DNA of 64,000 nt, taken from Hydractinia symbiolongicarpus. Taxonomy: Eukaryota; Cnidaria; Hydrozoa; Anthoathecata; Hydractiniidae. Location of the stretch: positions 16,406,501 through 16,470,500 of the forward strand of contig NC_079886.1 in NCBI RefSeq assembly GCF_029227915.1, in the 5' to 3' direction. Shown here one piece after another: positions 46,692 to 59,341 of the stretch. The notes beneath the pieces were generated by a model that searched no databases, was not told the origin of the DNA, and worked only from the letters and a program-made list of their open reading frames with translations. The translations under genes and the position numbers were made by a program. Positions within the stretch are counted from its first letter, which is position 1; every line of letters begins with the position of its first letter.

Positions 46692-49600
46692 TCTGTACTA
46701 TATGGACAAAAAAACAACACAAATTACAACCTAACTATATATCTCGCATATTCTTTATAGTCAAGCCAATTAATCAAAATAAACGGCATCTTTGTCTCCC
46801 TTCTGTATACCTCTAAATGTTACAAAAACGTTATTTTATCATCTGCATAAGAATTTTCTTCAAACGCATAATTTTATAATTATTTTACTTGCGAATTAAC
46901 ACAAATTTTGTAATTACCTCTCTTTGCTATACACAACCACTAGCTTGTTTTTAATTTGTATTTCCTGAGGAAGTTCGCCCTAACTCATTCAACCATGTTA
47001 TTTCGCCTTGCTTTCAAATTAGTTTACTGATGCATGAAGTTTTGTGCTGTTAGACGACACATTCGATCAATCAAAAAAATGTTTATATTATTAAAGTTCT
47101 CCCTATGAAATGCTTGCAATGCGACGAACAATTGTAGCCTTTCAAATTGTCATGAGATACTAGAATGGAATACTACCGAATGGCTTTTTAAACTACCAAT
47201 ATGCTTTTCGTTTGGAATGCGTTTGCAAACAAAAAATGCACAGAAATTCTGAAATTTAAAAAACCTTGAAAGCGTATTCGTCCGAAAATTCAAAACATTG
47301 CCAAACCAGGCTTCTACATTTGGAAAATCAGTTTAAAGAAAATTGTCATTGAAAACCACTGATTCGTTACCGGGCCTCTGTTGTCTCTTCCGGGGTGATG
47401 AGAGAAGGTAATGGTGATAAGATTTCTCTAAGAAGTAGCGCATTAAGAAAGTTTTTTTAAACCTGACTACTGTCTACTTTGTGAATTTGCAAAGGCAATG
47501 CGTTCTTTAGTAGACTTTGTCCTAAATTCGCTCCACCGATAGTAGCAATAAGCTAGAGATTATATAAAACTCTCTCCCTCTTTGTTAAGTCCCTTTACCA
47601 CCCTTTATTAAATGACTTCTGAGTTTTATCATAAACTTTCTTGCTTGGATAGTTAACCGTTAGGCTCTTCATCTTAAGTCATTCATTAGCTTAATATGTT
47701 TGGTATCTCAAAAAAATTGTGTAGCTAGTCTAACAATCATAGTGTAATAGGGTAAAGCATTTTTAGTTATGAATCCCCTACTTCTAACTAAGTTAAAGAG
47801 AATCGATCAAGATTTTTGAGAATATAGAGAGATTCCTAGACAACATTCCAAGTGAATTATTTGTGCAACAATAATAATTAGCGAAACCTAAATCAAACCA
47901 GAGCAACAACAATATACTGGAAATTAATTCTTACAATTCCCTGGTGCTTGAATATTCATCAACCATTAACAATAGTTTTCTTTTCGTTACCTTTTACTTC
48001 TGTTTAAGGTTCTTTTCTCTGTATATTTCTTCTCTGTTAGGCGTTACTAGTTCTCTGAGACACACGTTACTACATCAAATTTCAGAGGAGAAATGTGGTT
48101 TAGTTTTTGGAGCTACACGTTATTTATTGTTTTCTATTGGGTGCTCAATGTGGAATTCATAGTAGTCATTTGGAGAGGCGTTGCCTTGTCGGATTTTTTA
48201 TGATGAGTAGTTTTTGTTCAGTAATTTTAATTTGCAGATTGATGGGTTGGTATTCGCTGTTGAAGTAGGCGTTGCCGTCACATAGTTTTTTGGGTTGTAA
48301 ATTGATGAATTGTTATTGATAAAAGTTTTTTATTTGCAGGTGTGGTATTTTTCATTATTAATTTTAAATTACGCTATGATGAATTGATTATTGTTGTTGA
48401 CATGGGTGTTGTCTTGTTGCTTCTGTTAGTTTCAAGTAAAAATTCTGCTTCATAAGTCGTTCAGTCCTTTTCTCTTAGTATGATATTTTTAGTATGAAAG
48501 TGGTTCTTAATATTCCCTTTGATAAACGGTTTAAAATTTTTTACTCTAATCAATCTCGTCCTTAGGGCATCTTGTACATTTTCTAACATCGGACGGTGAT
48601 ACGAGCATGTTCGTCTCCCGAGATAAAAAAAGAGACAACAGGCGCTGGGAAAGAGGTTGGACTCTAATGACTTACATGAAAGTCGAGATTAAGGTGAAGA
48701 AAACGTTTATGAACAAAAACAACATCTTAAATTATCTTACATGTCATATTGACGTCCGAATAAAACTGAACACGACAGAAAAGTACTTTACAAATACTCA
48801 ATATCCGTTGCTTTTAAGGAAAGTTTTCTGGCAAAAAAAACGAAACCTTTTTGATCTAGCTAGCTAGAGCTATTCCTTTTTAAATTCTCCACAGAGACAT
48901 ATCACATTATAGCATATAAAGCAATAACAATACCTTCAAAATCTTTTCAAAGGTATCAATTACCTTTCTAAAGTTATTTAGCCCAAAAAAAGAATACTAA
49001 AGGATAATGTCTCTATTTTTCAAAAATAGCATTAAAAAAGTAGAAGACCATAAAAAAATTATTCATTAACACGTTGTCTGCGTTCTTGCAACAGATTAGG
49101 GTATAATGACAGGAAGTAATTGCACTACGAATGACTTAACATATGACAAGGCCTTTCTCTTCCTACATTGTTACAATAAGAGGTATTGAACATATTTTTG
49201 TGATTGCGGCGTAAAACAACTTTCTTTGAGAGCAAAAGTGCTTAACTAAAAATACTTTTTTTACCTTTACAACCATTGTTAGCAAACCTTTAGAACAAGA
49301 AAATTCTAGGAAAGGAATTTTAGGAAATGCAGTACTCTAAGGACACTAAAACTTTCGCGGCCGGAAAGTATTTTGGCGATTTTTGACTCTACCCGCGAAA
49401 GTGTATGTTTTCTGACTTTGCAATTTTTTTCTCGGAAAAATACAGATAATTTTCAAGTCGCTCAAGTTTTTCTACTATTTTATTTTCTTATGCCAAATAA
49501 GCACACGTCACACACCTTTGACTCGAACGTCATGGCGACTGTAAACAAATTTAAGATATAATGAACTTGCTACATATAATCTATAGTTTTTTCACCCGAA

Positions 49601-49760
49601 AATGTTATAAAAAAGGCTGACGAAAGTTTTTTGTGTTTACTCGCGAATGTTGACGCCCTAAATTTCTCGGAGCTTTCCTTCCGCGAAAGTTTGTTTCTCG
49701 AAATAGTGTGTTCTTGTTTAATATGCTACAATTTGTATTTATACATCTATACAGTATAGC
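46692..49760. other. Intergenic, repeat-bearing
   Basis: No gene supported. It includes a GT/TTG-rich T-tract region (48.0-48.45 kb), one GGGGACGAGG-type MITE copy (about 48550-48662), and a copy of the TTTCGCGAA-type dispersed repeat (49.35-49.70 kb). Confidence 0.5.
49350..49705. repeat. Dispersed CGCGAAA/TTTCGCG-rich repeat
   Basis: Several short blocks of ACTTTCGCG, CCCGCGAAAGTG, ACTCGCGAATG and CCGCGAAAG(T) alternate with A/T sequence. The same motif vocabulary occurs at 35.9, 37.1, 37.7, 39.2, 62.7 and 63.1 kb, which suggests one old dispersed family. Confidence 0.5.
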
Positions 49761-49778
49761 TGGTTTACAATTCGACTC

Positions 49779-49978
49779 CTAATTTGTAAGTACATTGACT
49801 TTCATCAATATATTTACAAATGCAGGTTTTCGAACTCTTCCGAGTATTGGATTATTAGTTTTTTCAGATGTTTTAAATCCAGGTAGTTCCATTGAAGTTT
49901 CGTTTGTTGAAGTTTTAAATGATTTCAAAAGACATTGCGAGATGTGATGCCTACAATAAATCAATCAATCAATCAATA
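49779..49978 (+). mobile_element. Likely LINE 3' end with (ATCA)n tail
   Basis: A roughly 170-bp unit ends GTGATGCCTACAATAAATCA followed by ATCA repeats. Short tetranucleotide tails are typical 3' ends of CR1/L2-type LINEs. No coding region of the element is present. Confidence 0.4.
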
Positions 49979-51181
49979 ATAATTTGCACTTTAATAAAAG
50001 TACAACAAAATTTGATAAAGTCTTTTAAGTGTACTTATTTTGATGATAATTTTGGGCAAGTAAAGTTGTGTTCTGTAAAAGTCAGTGAAATTCCATCCTT
50101 GTCATCGCTCATGTTGTTTTTATTTTTCAGCAATTTCAAACTTAGTTGTTCTTATCAAAAAAAGAATTAAATTACAGGTTGATTTTTTTATGAAAATAAA
50201 ACATCAGAGTTAAGTCGGAGAAAACATAACATAAAATTACAATTACGGAGATTCAAAAATGTGATTTATTTTAGGTATGTCATGAGCATCCTTGAATCTA
50301 ATTTCTTTTCTTAACGACTTATCTCTAAACCTTTGGGTAGGGAGGGAATTTTGCAGTAGAAATCTCACTTTACAATTTTTGATGCGATATTTTAGGCATC
50401 GCTATAAATGTGGCATAGAAATGGTATTTCGTTGCTAATTTACGCGATTGTAAACACGCTACGCAGATTTTTGTTATATTTTGTCGCGAAAAAATACCTC
50501 ATTGATTGGTGTTTGCGGCGGAGTTTAATATTTCTTTATAGATGCAAAGTCTCAATAAGTATTACTTGTTGCTGACGTCAGCATATCCATATCGGCTCAG
50601 AATATTAGGCATTTCACGTTTTTTTCTTTTGAAATATCAGAAGGACTATCGGTGATTTCGACCGAGATCATTTGACAACACCCTAACAGACTAGTAGCCA
50701 GCCAGATGTCCTACTATTAAGTTGGAACATTTTAATCATTGCCAAGTCAAATTCCGGTTTTACTCCAAATTTAAGCGATCGGGAACTTAGTTGATCACTT
50801 AACTAATGCGGATGCAAATTTTACACGGTAGAGAATCAACACAAAATGAATCGATTCACGCCAATTTTAAGGGTCGTTAAGTTTCGGTATTGAAGCATGG
50901 AGAATAGTACATTGCACAATATAATGTTTCTTTATGTATATATAAAAATTTACAATGTCTAAACGAAACACAAGCACTTATTAAATGACAAAGGTTAAAC
51001 CGAATGCAAAAAATTGCTAGAAAATTCTTCAGAAATGCACTTTTGGAAAAGAAAAGTTTACTTTTGGCTTCCTTTGTCAAAAAAGACACACTGTGTGTGT
51101 GTAACGTGTAATTGAATAACACAAATAAAAACTAACATTTTAATTGAATTAACACGGGATTAAGAGTACTCCTGCTGAAAC
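49979..51181. other. Intergenic, no gene seen
   Basis: AT-rich spacer between a repeat and the 3' end of the CRD gene at 51.2-54.3 kb. Nothing recognisable on either strand. Confidence 0.5.
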
Positions 51182-54100
51182 TCAGCACGGTACGCAATCC
51201 TGATTAGGACATTCCTTGCCGCTGCAGGAAGTATCACAGCAAACAACTGGTGGTTGTGGCGCCACGGTGTATGTTTTAGGGTTAGGTAGTGGGACATTGG
51301 GCATGGTTGGTCCAGGTGGGAAGTTCATTTGTATATGCCGGTTTGTACAGCAAGAAGTGTCACAGCCAGGCAAACAAATAATGGTGCATGTCTCACATGG
51401 ATATGGTAGGACAGGAAGTTGTTGGTTTTTGTATGCTATGAAAAAGAAAGTGTAAATCCTTGCAATGTGTTGGTAAAAACACTGCATCCACTCTCCATTT
51501 AGCATGCATTAATGAAATTATTTTTAAAACGTTGATATATGTATGAATATTAGTTAATTTGGTCTTATCTTCCATTCGGGTTTGGAATCAAAGTGTCAAA
51601 CTCACAACAATCTTTCCTACAGCCAGAGCCACAACTTGAAGAAGTGCATGTTGGTGGACAAGGTGGTGGTGGTGGGGCACACACTGGTGGACAAGGAGGT
51701 GGGCATGGAACTGGACATGGTGGGGGTGGAGGTGGTGGTGGAGGCGGTGGAGGCGGTGGAGGCGGAGGTGGTGGTGGTGGAGGAGGAGGAGGAGGAGGAG
51801 GTGGTGGTGGTGGTGGTGGTGGTGGCGGCGGCGGCGGCGGCGGTGGAGGAGGTGGTGGTGGTGGTGGACAGGGAACACATGCAGGTGGAGGTGGTGGACA
51901 TGGTGGAGGGCACGGTGGAGGACAACATGGTGGCTGTGGATTAATTAAGGTAGTGGTTGCGCCAAATGGCTCGGAGCAGCAATCTGCAGAGCAGGCGGGT
52001 GCACATAAAGCATTACAATTTGTACCACATGGCGGTGGCTGGTTCTCTGGTTCTTTGGCTTCAACAGGTGGTGGGTTTGGTTTTTGTCCGCCTAAAAGTT
52101 GAAAATTGGTAATTTTTAAGTATTGTAACTGGCGTGAGCATGCATGATGGACGTGGAATGAATGCAGTGTGGCATAAAAAATACAAAAACAGAGTCATGC
52201 GTGTTTGTGTGTAAGAAAAAGTGAAAATTAAGGACGAAAAAATACCTGTCGCTTTAAGTAAGGTTTCCACAGCTGTATTTGCCTTTACTAGATTGTCTAA
52301 AGATAGAGTGAAGACACATGAACATGTATGCAAACAAAAATAACTATATATATAAAAAAAGATAAGGAATTTTACTCACTTATACTCTCGTCTAAAAGTT
52401 TTTTCAAATCTTGTTGGTCACCTAAATTTTAAAATCATTAGATAAAGTTAATTGTCAAGAAATTATTCCCATTGAACACATAAAATTGATGGCAACCAAG
52501 AAATTGCCTGATAAAAACACCTACCATCATCTTTAGCTTCAGTAGGTGGAGGAGCAGCTCCAGCAGCAGGGGCAGGAAGCATGCCAGGTACTGCAGGTGT
52601 TTGAGCAGGTGTAGCAGGTGTTTTTCCAGGAGCTGGTGAAGCACCAGTGGATGCAACAGAGCTTTTTGGAGGTGTTTGTCCAGGTTTTGGTGTTGGTGCT
52701 GGCGATGTAGAACCTCCTGCAGCAGGTGTGGCGGGTTGGTTACCTTGGGCTTGATCATCAGTAGAATCAGAATTGTCATCACCACCCTGTGCATTGTCTC
52801 CAGCGTCATTATCTTGAGGCTGTGCTGTACTGTCATCGGTTGGTGCCATGTTAACATGATCTTCTGGTTCAGGAGCTATTTACATATATAAACATATTAG
52901 TAACCTTTGTGTGCGAATCTATATGAATTTAAGAGATTTATTGTTTATACTGGAGTTTAAACGCAAATACCTTCTCCGTCAACGTCGCTGGTTTCTGAAG
53001 CATCAACTTCAGAATCATCCGATTCCCCTGCCAATTTCTTTTTCTTATCATCTTTGCCTTTAGATTTGGAATCTTTTACATTCTTCGGTTTAAATTTCAA
53101 GATATCCTTCTCTTTCTTTTCTTTCGCTTTGGTAGAAGGTTCGACAACATCGTCATCATTGTCATCATCGTCCAATTCAAATTTTTTGTCATCTTTTAAA
53201 TCTTCATCCTCGGAATCCTCTTCTTCTTTCATATATTTTGTTTTCTTTCCAGTGTCACCTGAAAAAAAAAATGTTTTCTATTTTTGCATGATCCTAGCTG
53301 TGTTTTCTTAAATAAATTTGAATGAACTATTCGTGGCTGGCATATTTAAAGTAATTCTATCAGTGGTGTATTAATTTCCAGTGAAGGGGGAAAGATGGCG
53401 TAACCTCCCCCCAAACAATATCAAGCACAAAAACGTCCACTTTATTTATTGGTATAGCCAGCTACTTCATCTTTTTCAAAGCAATGGTATACTGTAAATT
53501 TATAAACTTATGGAGTGCGTTTTAGCTTTTTTAGGAGATTAAAATCTGTTATTCACAAAGAAGGGTCAATAAATTTGCAATTTTGAACAGACGTACGTAA
53601 TCACGCCTTTGTCTCTACCTATTCAGGACTATCTGTATTCAAAATCAAAGCTTGGAGGAAAGATCAAAGTAAGCCAAGACAATTTATAGATTTTGTAAAT
53701 AATTAAATCGTTCCTAATATCATTACTTCGAAAGTGGAGGCGCCAAATTTGTATAGTATTAACTTGTTTACTAAAGAATGGCATCATAACTGAATAAAAC
53801 ATTGTCCCCTTAGCGTTAAGTTAATAAAAAGGTTAAAAAAGTTCTTTTGGTTCTGACAAATGGTAACTTTGGTTACTTACCAATAGCTTGCTTACTCACT
53901 TCTTCGACTGCAGTATCAATGGCTTCGCCTAAATCTTTCTTCGTTTCCTCAACAGCCTGTCCATATAAAGCACGGGCAGCCGCGGCAGGATCGTTTAAGT
54001 AAGGACTTGAAACTTCTTTCGGTTTCTTTTCTTTTCCTTTTACCGTTTCTGTTTTCTTACTCGTGGAGTGTTTTTTTGGATTGTGTTTACCTAAAAAAAC

Positions 54101-54262
54101 GTTTGAAAGCGTTTTTTTTAGTTATGCATTTTAGCTACAATTTGGAAGAAAATCACACAGTTTTATTGAATACTAATTCGTACCTTTTATAGATTTTCCA
54201 TCTGATGATTCAAATAGAGCGATAAACGCGAGTATCACAATACTAGCACGAAGTAGTTTCAT
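51182..54262 (-). CDS. Secreted multi-CRD polyproline protein with Lys-rich and acidic N-terminal exons
   Basis: Minus exons: 54262-54184, 54090-53881, 53258-52971, 52875-52525, 52421-52380, 52296-52246 and a CRD exon from 52091; all junctions are phase 1. Exon 1 is a signal peptide (MKLLRASIVILAFIALF). Exons 2-3 are Lys-rich then acidic (DDDDNDDD, SDDSEVDASE). Exon 4 is Pro/Ala/Thr-rich; exons 5-6 are short and helical. The CRD exon has CGTNCNALCAPACSADCC (3-3-3-3), a polyproline stretch of about 50 residues with scattered Cys, and CPPTCTSSSCGSGCRKDCC (3-4-3-3). It either runs to TAA at 51565 (515 residues) or splices at 51606 (T^GTGAGT) to 51435-51182. That exon adds CETCTIICLPGCDTSCC and a last Cys block (586 residues). 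Domain order parallels the gene at 44-46.7 kb. A nematocyst structural protein by CRD family; exact role unknown. Confidence 0.82.
51719..51875. repeat. GGT/GGA/GGC trinucleotide tract encoding polyproline on the minus strand
   Basis: A nearly pure run of GGT, GGA and GGC triplets on the plus strand, read as CCN proline codons in the CRD gene. Codon variety (CCA, CCT, CCG, CCC) shows selection for proline rather than a single-motif expansion only. It is likely length-variable and prone to assembly error. Confidence 0.85.
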
Positions 54263-57200
54263 TCTAAGACAAAACCATGAACCAAAATAAGTAAGATATA
54301 CCAATGCAACGTCTCTTTACAAAGTCTTGAAGTAAAAGGGAATACGGTGCTACCTGACGCTCTAAAATTTACTTTCTCTACGGCTGGATATTTAAAGTCC
54401 TAATAATATATTTTCATAAATTCTGGAGTAGTAAAAGTATTCAGCAGGCGAGTCAGCGCTTCACTGTTTGCTACAGTTAGCAATTAAAAACAATGGAACT
54501 ACACGGAAGCACACAGTTGATCAAGCGATTAAACATTCATGCAGAAAACTACTCATTTTCGGTATGATTATAAATTAGCTTTGATCTCTTCTGCATCCAT
54601 TGTAACTTGTTTTACGTACAATTTTAGAGAACAAAAGAGATTTTTTAGTACAAGATAAACGATTTTGTTCAATCTTCTTCGTTTACGAAATGTTTCCATC
54701 AGCGTTTGCGTCGCAGTGTCAAGTTTATTGCTTGACGTAAAGAAAGAAGGAAATAAACACACTGTGAAATGCGAAACAATATTCTTTACATTTGTGAAAA
54801 CAATGTATTTGTGCAAACATTGTGTGCAAGTAAAACATATAGTCCGAGAAGAATTGAGTACCTTGGCGTTGGGCATAAGTAATTCTTTTATGGAAAGTTT
54901 TTCTAACAATACAAGTAAATAGTTTCAACTGGTCTGCCATCAAGAAAACGCTTAAATGTGCTATTTTAGGCCGTGTTCTCAATGTAAGGAGAGAGACGTA
55001 GTTAAATACATAGCTTATATATATTTGTTAATATTGAAAACCAAATGCATCACTGGAAAGCTCTTAGAAAAGTAGATAAGGGTTAGCTTGGAGGAAAGGC
55101 GTTAGCTACTTCATAGACATTGTCAAAATTTTCAAAACTTTACTAGATAAAGAACATTTACGGTGCAAAAGGTGAAAACACAGCCAACATTTTGCCTGCA
55201 AACTTGAGTGAAAGTCAAAATTATGCCATCGTTACCGAATTAAACTATATTTTATTTTTTAAGAGATATCAGATTGCTTAAAACCTGTAACTTGATATAA
55301 GCAGTTTAACAAAGCCGAGCAATAAAATCTTTTTCTTCATGGCAAAAACATATACTGTATGTTATAAATATGTATTTACACGTGTCTAATCTTGGAGGAT
55401 CTCTAACTTTGCGCCCACAAACTCCTAATTTCCTTCCAGTTTATTAATGTTATATTTATATATTTATTAGTGTATTATATTTTTGGTTTTATGGTAGTTT
55501 CAAGTAATGGCCATTGAATTGAAAAAACGGGCCGTTACACTCTATTATCTACCATGATATCTCTGGCCTTGTCGATATTGCTTTTTTGATTCGTTTTTGT
55601 GAAACAATTCTTACCTTAAGGGTAGAAATATTTTTCGGACTTTTAACTTAACGGTTCAAAAAATGATTTTGTAGGCAGGTAAATTCTGCGACATTTTAGA
55701 AAATGACAAAGTTTCCGTAGGCCATAAATCCCAAGTTACTAATCTCTTATAAAAATACAGAGACTCTGTCTGTTTGTAACAGGCAGAGTGGATGTCTTCA
55801 TTTTCCTTTGATGTTGCCGAAAAAGTTATGTCTAATTTGTTAAATTTTGTGACGTTAGAGCGCGACGAAAATAACACTACTTTAACGTCAATATCCTATA
55901 TTAAATTAATGAAGCCATTACAGTGCACCTAAAATTTTGAGGCCAAATAACTTGGAAACGAGTTGGTGAAGTCAATGTTTTTTCACCGCGTGGGTAACTA
56001 GGGACCACCTGGGACCAATTTGGGTAATTTTCCAAACCTGGTTACCTAATCCGTTTCGGAATGGGCGGGTTGATGACGTCATCAAAAAAACCTCTAAACC
56101 CCAGTATCTCTGCAACCGTTTGTCAAAAGTACATGATCCTATACATTTTCTTGATCATCGTTTCAAGGTCTATACGATGAAGGTAACAGAGATATAAATT
56201 TCTGAATTTTTTTTTTCGCGTTTAACGGGCCGTCACATAAATAGATCTTATTTTTGGCGCTCGGTTTGAGCACACAATCCAATCTTATAAATCAACCAAA
56301 ACATGGTCTTGAAAATCTGTCGATGCAAGAAAAAGAACTTGTACAGGAACATGAAATAGAGTTCATAAGATAAACAATTATTAATACGCTATAATAAATA
56401 CAACATTTTTTCTCATTATAACTGTATGTTATATTAAAAATAAACAACACAACTTTATAAAACACATTTAAATTAATGTCTGCACCTTTCAAGAATCAAT
56501 TATATGTATTAAATTTTGATTAGCTAAAGTTGACAAAGTTGACAAATGTATGCTGGCTAGCTAGCGATGAAATTTAACTCCATTTCTTTTGTCATTAGAA
56601 AATTCATTACTTAAGATAATTAGCCGATGTTTTCCTATACACAAACAACTGTCCGATCAAATTTAACAAAATGAATCTTGTATTGTCTACAACTTTTGAA
56701 TGCAACAATATCTCCGTGATGCAACATTGAAGTTTGACAAATTGAATTCTACATAAAACAGTTCTGCGGTGAATTCATTCCGGAACGGTTCTAGGACAAC
56801 TTCCTCTGAACAATTGCCCAACGCTTATCTGTCCTGGATAATTGGTCTCGGAAAATCCCCAACTAGAACATCTTTTACTCGTAATAATAAACGACCCTTG
56901 GGTAATATCGACCTGGATAACTATTCATTTGTACGTCTTGATAACAAGTAAGCATTGAATGCCTACTTTTTAGCGCGAAAGTAAGCATCAGTGGACCTAT
57001 AAAAATAATTGATCGGTTCGTAGTTGGCCTGCTGAGCATTAAGCATTATGATTTTATGTTGGTATGTATCAGTCTGGAGAGGTCGCGTGATCAAGTTCCA
57101 TTCGAATCGTCATCTTTGCAGCAAAGGTTCACTAATACTTACGAAAATATTAAACAAAAGAATTGTTAAAACAATAAAAATTTTAATCGTGTAAAAGCTT

Positions 57201-59341
57201 GTGATTTTTTTCATTTATTTTATTAGCAAAAAGATTAAACTTGGAAGAGATTTATTTCGCAGATAAGCGAATGACCAGGTGCGAAGTTTTCCAGATGTTA
57301 TCTGATAAGTATTTGTCATAAAGGAACTGTCGTAGGTTAAAGAGAAGAAATTGTCCACAAAGAATTAGAGATTCAGGATGCATGGATTGTCTTGGGTAAT
57401 TATTCAGACAAAATTCTAAATTCAGGTTAATCAAGGGCCTATTATTTAGGGAAAAACCTTTAGGTGGGAATTGTCGAGTTGGTCCAAGGGACAAAAACAT
57501 AAACAAATTATGAAAGTTTTGAAAAATAATTCTGTGTTTGTATACACTGCTTTTATGATGATAAAACAGTATCATATTTAGATTGTTTTTTAAAGCGAAT
57601 AAGAGCCATTTAAAACTCCTTGAAAACAAATATAAATACATACTTCAGAACACTTAAAAGTTGACAAAAAATTGTTGTAGTTGGTATTGGCAATAAAATG
57701 ACCAAAAAATAAAAATAAAAGAATATTTGCAAGAATAATAGGTAGTAAGGTAGTTTTGTTCACAACACAACAACAACTAAAAATTCTCGTACTAATGCAC
57801 TAGACTGTTACCGTTCGGTTATTTATTAGTTTTACTGGTAAAAACAGGGAACAGAAAACAGTTTCCTATTTAGTTCTGCTGGCTTAAAAGCCAATTCCAC
57901 GATAAGCGAATATATAGCAATTCTCCAAAATTCCAGCACATTTAACCACAACGCAGTACGAAAAGGGTTACACCTGCTCTTGGTTATACATTTTCTTGTT
58001 GTTTTGTTTCACCATTAGAAAATTGTTTCCTTAAAATTTATAAGAAATACCTTTGTGCGTCACATGGTGACTTTTAATAACTCCTTTTTAAATAATTAAA
58101 CAGCTACCTTAAAGAGACAATGATTAAATAGCAACCCAGTGTCAATTTAGTTGGTGCCAAGAAAAGTATTCTTTCTCCTTTTTTACTAATTCTTCTCCCT
58201 TTTTTGGATTAGCCTTTATCAAAACATTCGCCATTCGCATTTTCATTAAATATTGGACACAGATTTAGTTTTAAATGCCTGGATACTAAAACAGTCAAAT
58301 GCTAATATATTCATTCCTGAACTAACATTATATTGAACCATGAGTTCATTGAACTTGTTCGGAAGTTATTATATAATCACCAATTTTACAACATAGAATT
58401 AGCATCATAAAATTTTTAGAGTTTTTTATACTGAACTGGTTTAAGTATTTTATTTGTACAGTTGTGTTGAAAGTTGTATGTAATAAATAAAAGTTAGCTG
58501 TTGCAGGTTATTTAGAATATATAAGAATTGAATTCAAATGTTAAATCAGGATATTTAATTATTTCAGTTTTACCGTATTCCTTCGTTTTTGAGCTTCAAG
58601 TTTTAAGACTTTTCAGGTTGTTGGAAACCCTTGGTTACTAAATGGCGGATATCTTCCAGAATTTAAGTTATAAACATACAGTAACAAAATGTCCACATTT
58701 GAATAAATTTCGGTATGTGGTACACGTAGTTATGGAAACTAGGAATTTTAACGTGTTGCCCCATTTCAGATAGTTAACAACAGATTTGGTTTTAAAAGTA
58801 GAAAAAAATTCACAGTCAGGAAGTCCTTCCATTTTATCAAGGAAAATCACTGATAATGTAATTTGCAAACAAATAAAAATTTATTTTTTTTGGTAAATAA
58901 TTAATAGATACTGTGATTTCTTACTTTTCTCATTGTAGTACAACAATTCCTTATATATTCCAAAGTGATAAGTATCCAAAAAAATATATATATATCACTT
59001 TTCAACGATGAAAGATCATTATCAAGCCTAAGAACCGTTGTCAAAATATTTTGGCTATTAATATTCTCCCACAAAATCTTATCTTTGTATTCTTTGCAAT
59101 TTGCCAGATAAAGTAAGAAGTGAAAAACAAGACAGAAGTATTAGTAAATTCGTCTGATTGGTAAGAAGTTTGTACGCATAGAAATTAGATGCATGGATTT
59201 TACTTTTACCATTTCTCAATGTTGCAATCAAAGGAATGGTTATAAAGGAATTGAAAGTGAATTTACTTCGAAGCTATCTGTTTAGTGAAAATCGTATCAC
59301 GTGGGATTAAAATTGGTTATAATTTCTCAGAGTACAAAAAT
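54263..59341. other. Long gene-poor region
   Basis: No gene supported. Around 55.92-56.25 kb there is a repeat-like, less AT-rich segment (GGGTAACTAGGGACCACCTG, GATGACGTCATC). Frames at 56769-56951 (+) and 57252-57641 (-) have no recognised domain and no splice-supported continuation. Confidence 0.45.

Noticed and set aside
51588-52102. Gly-rich plus-strand frame and His-rich minus-strand frame at the GGT/GGA tract
   Set aside because: Both mirror the polyproline codons of the CRD gene. Only the proline frame contains CRDs and phase-consistent splice sites.
57252-57641. 129-aa minus-strand frame
   Set aside because: No domain, no start or splice support, and irregular composition; likely chance or an old repeat.
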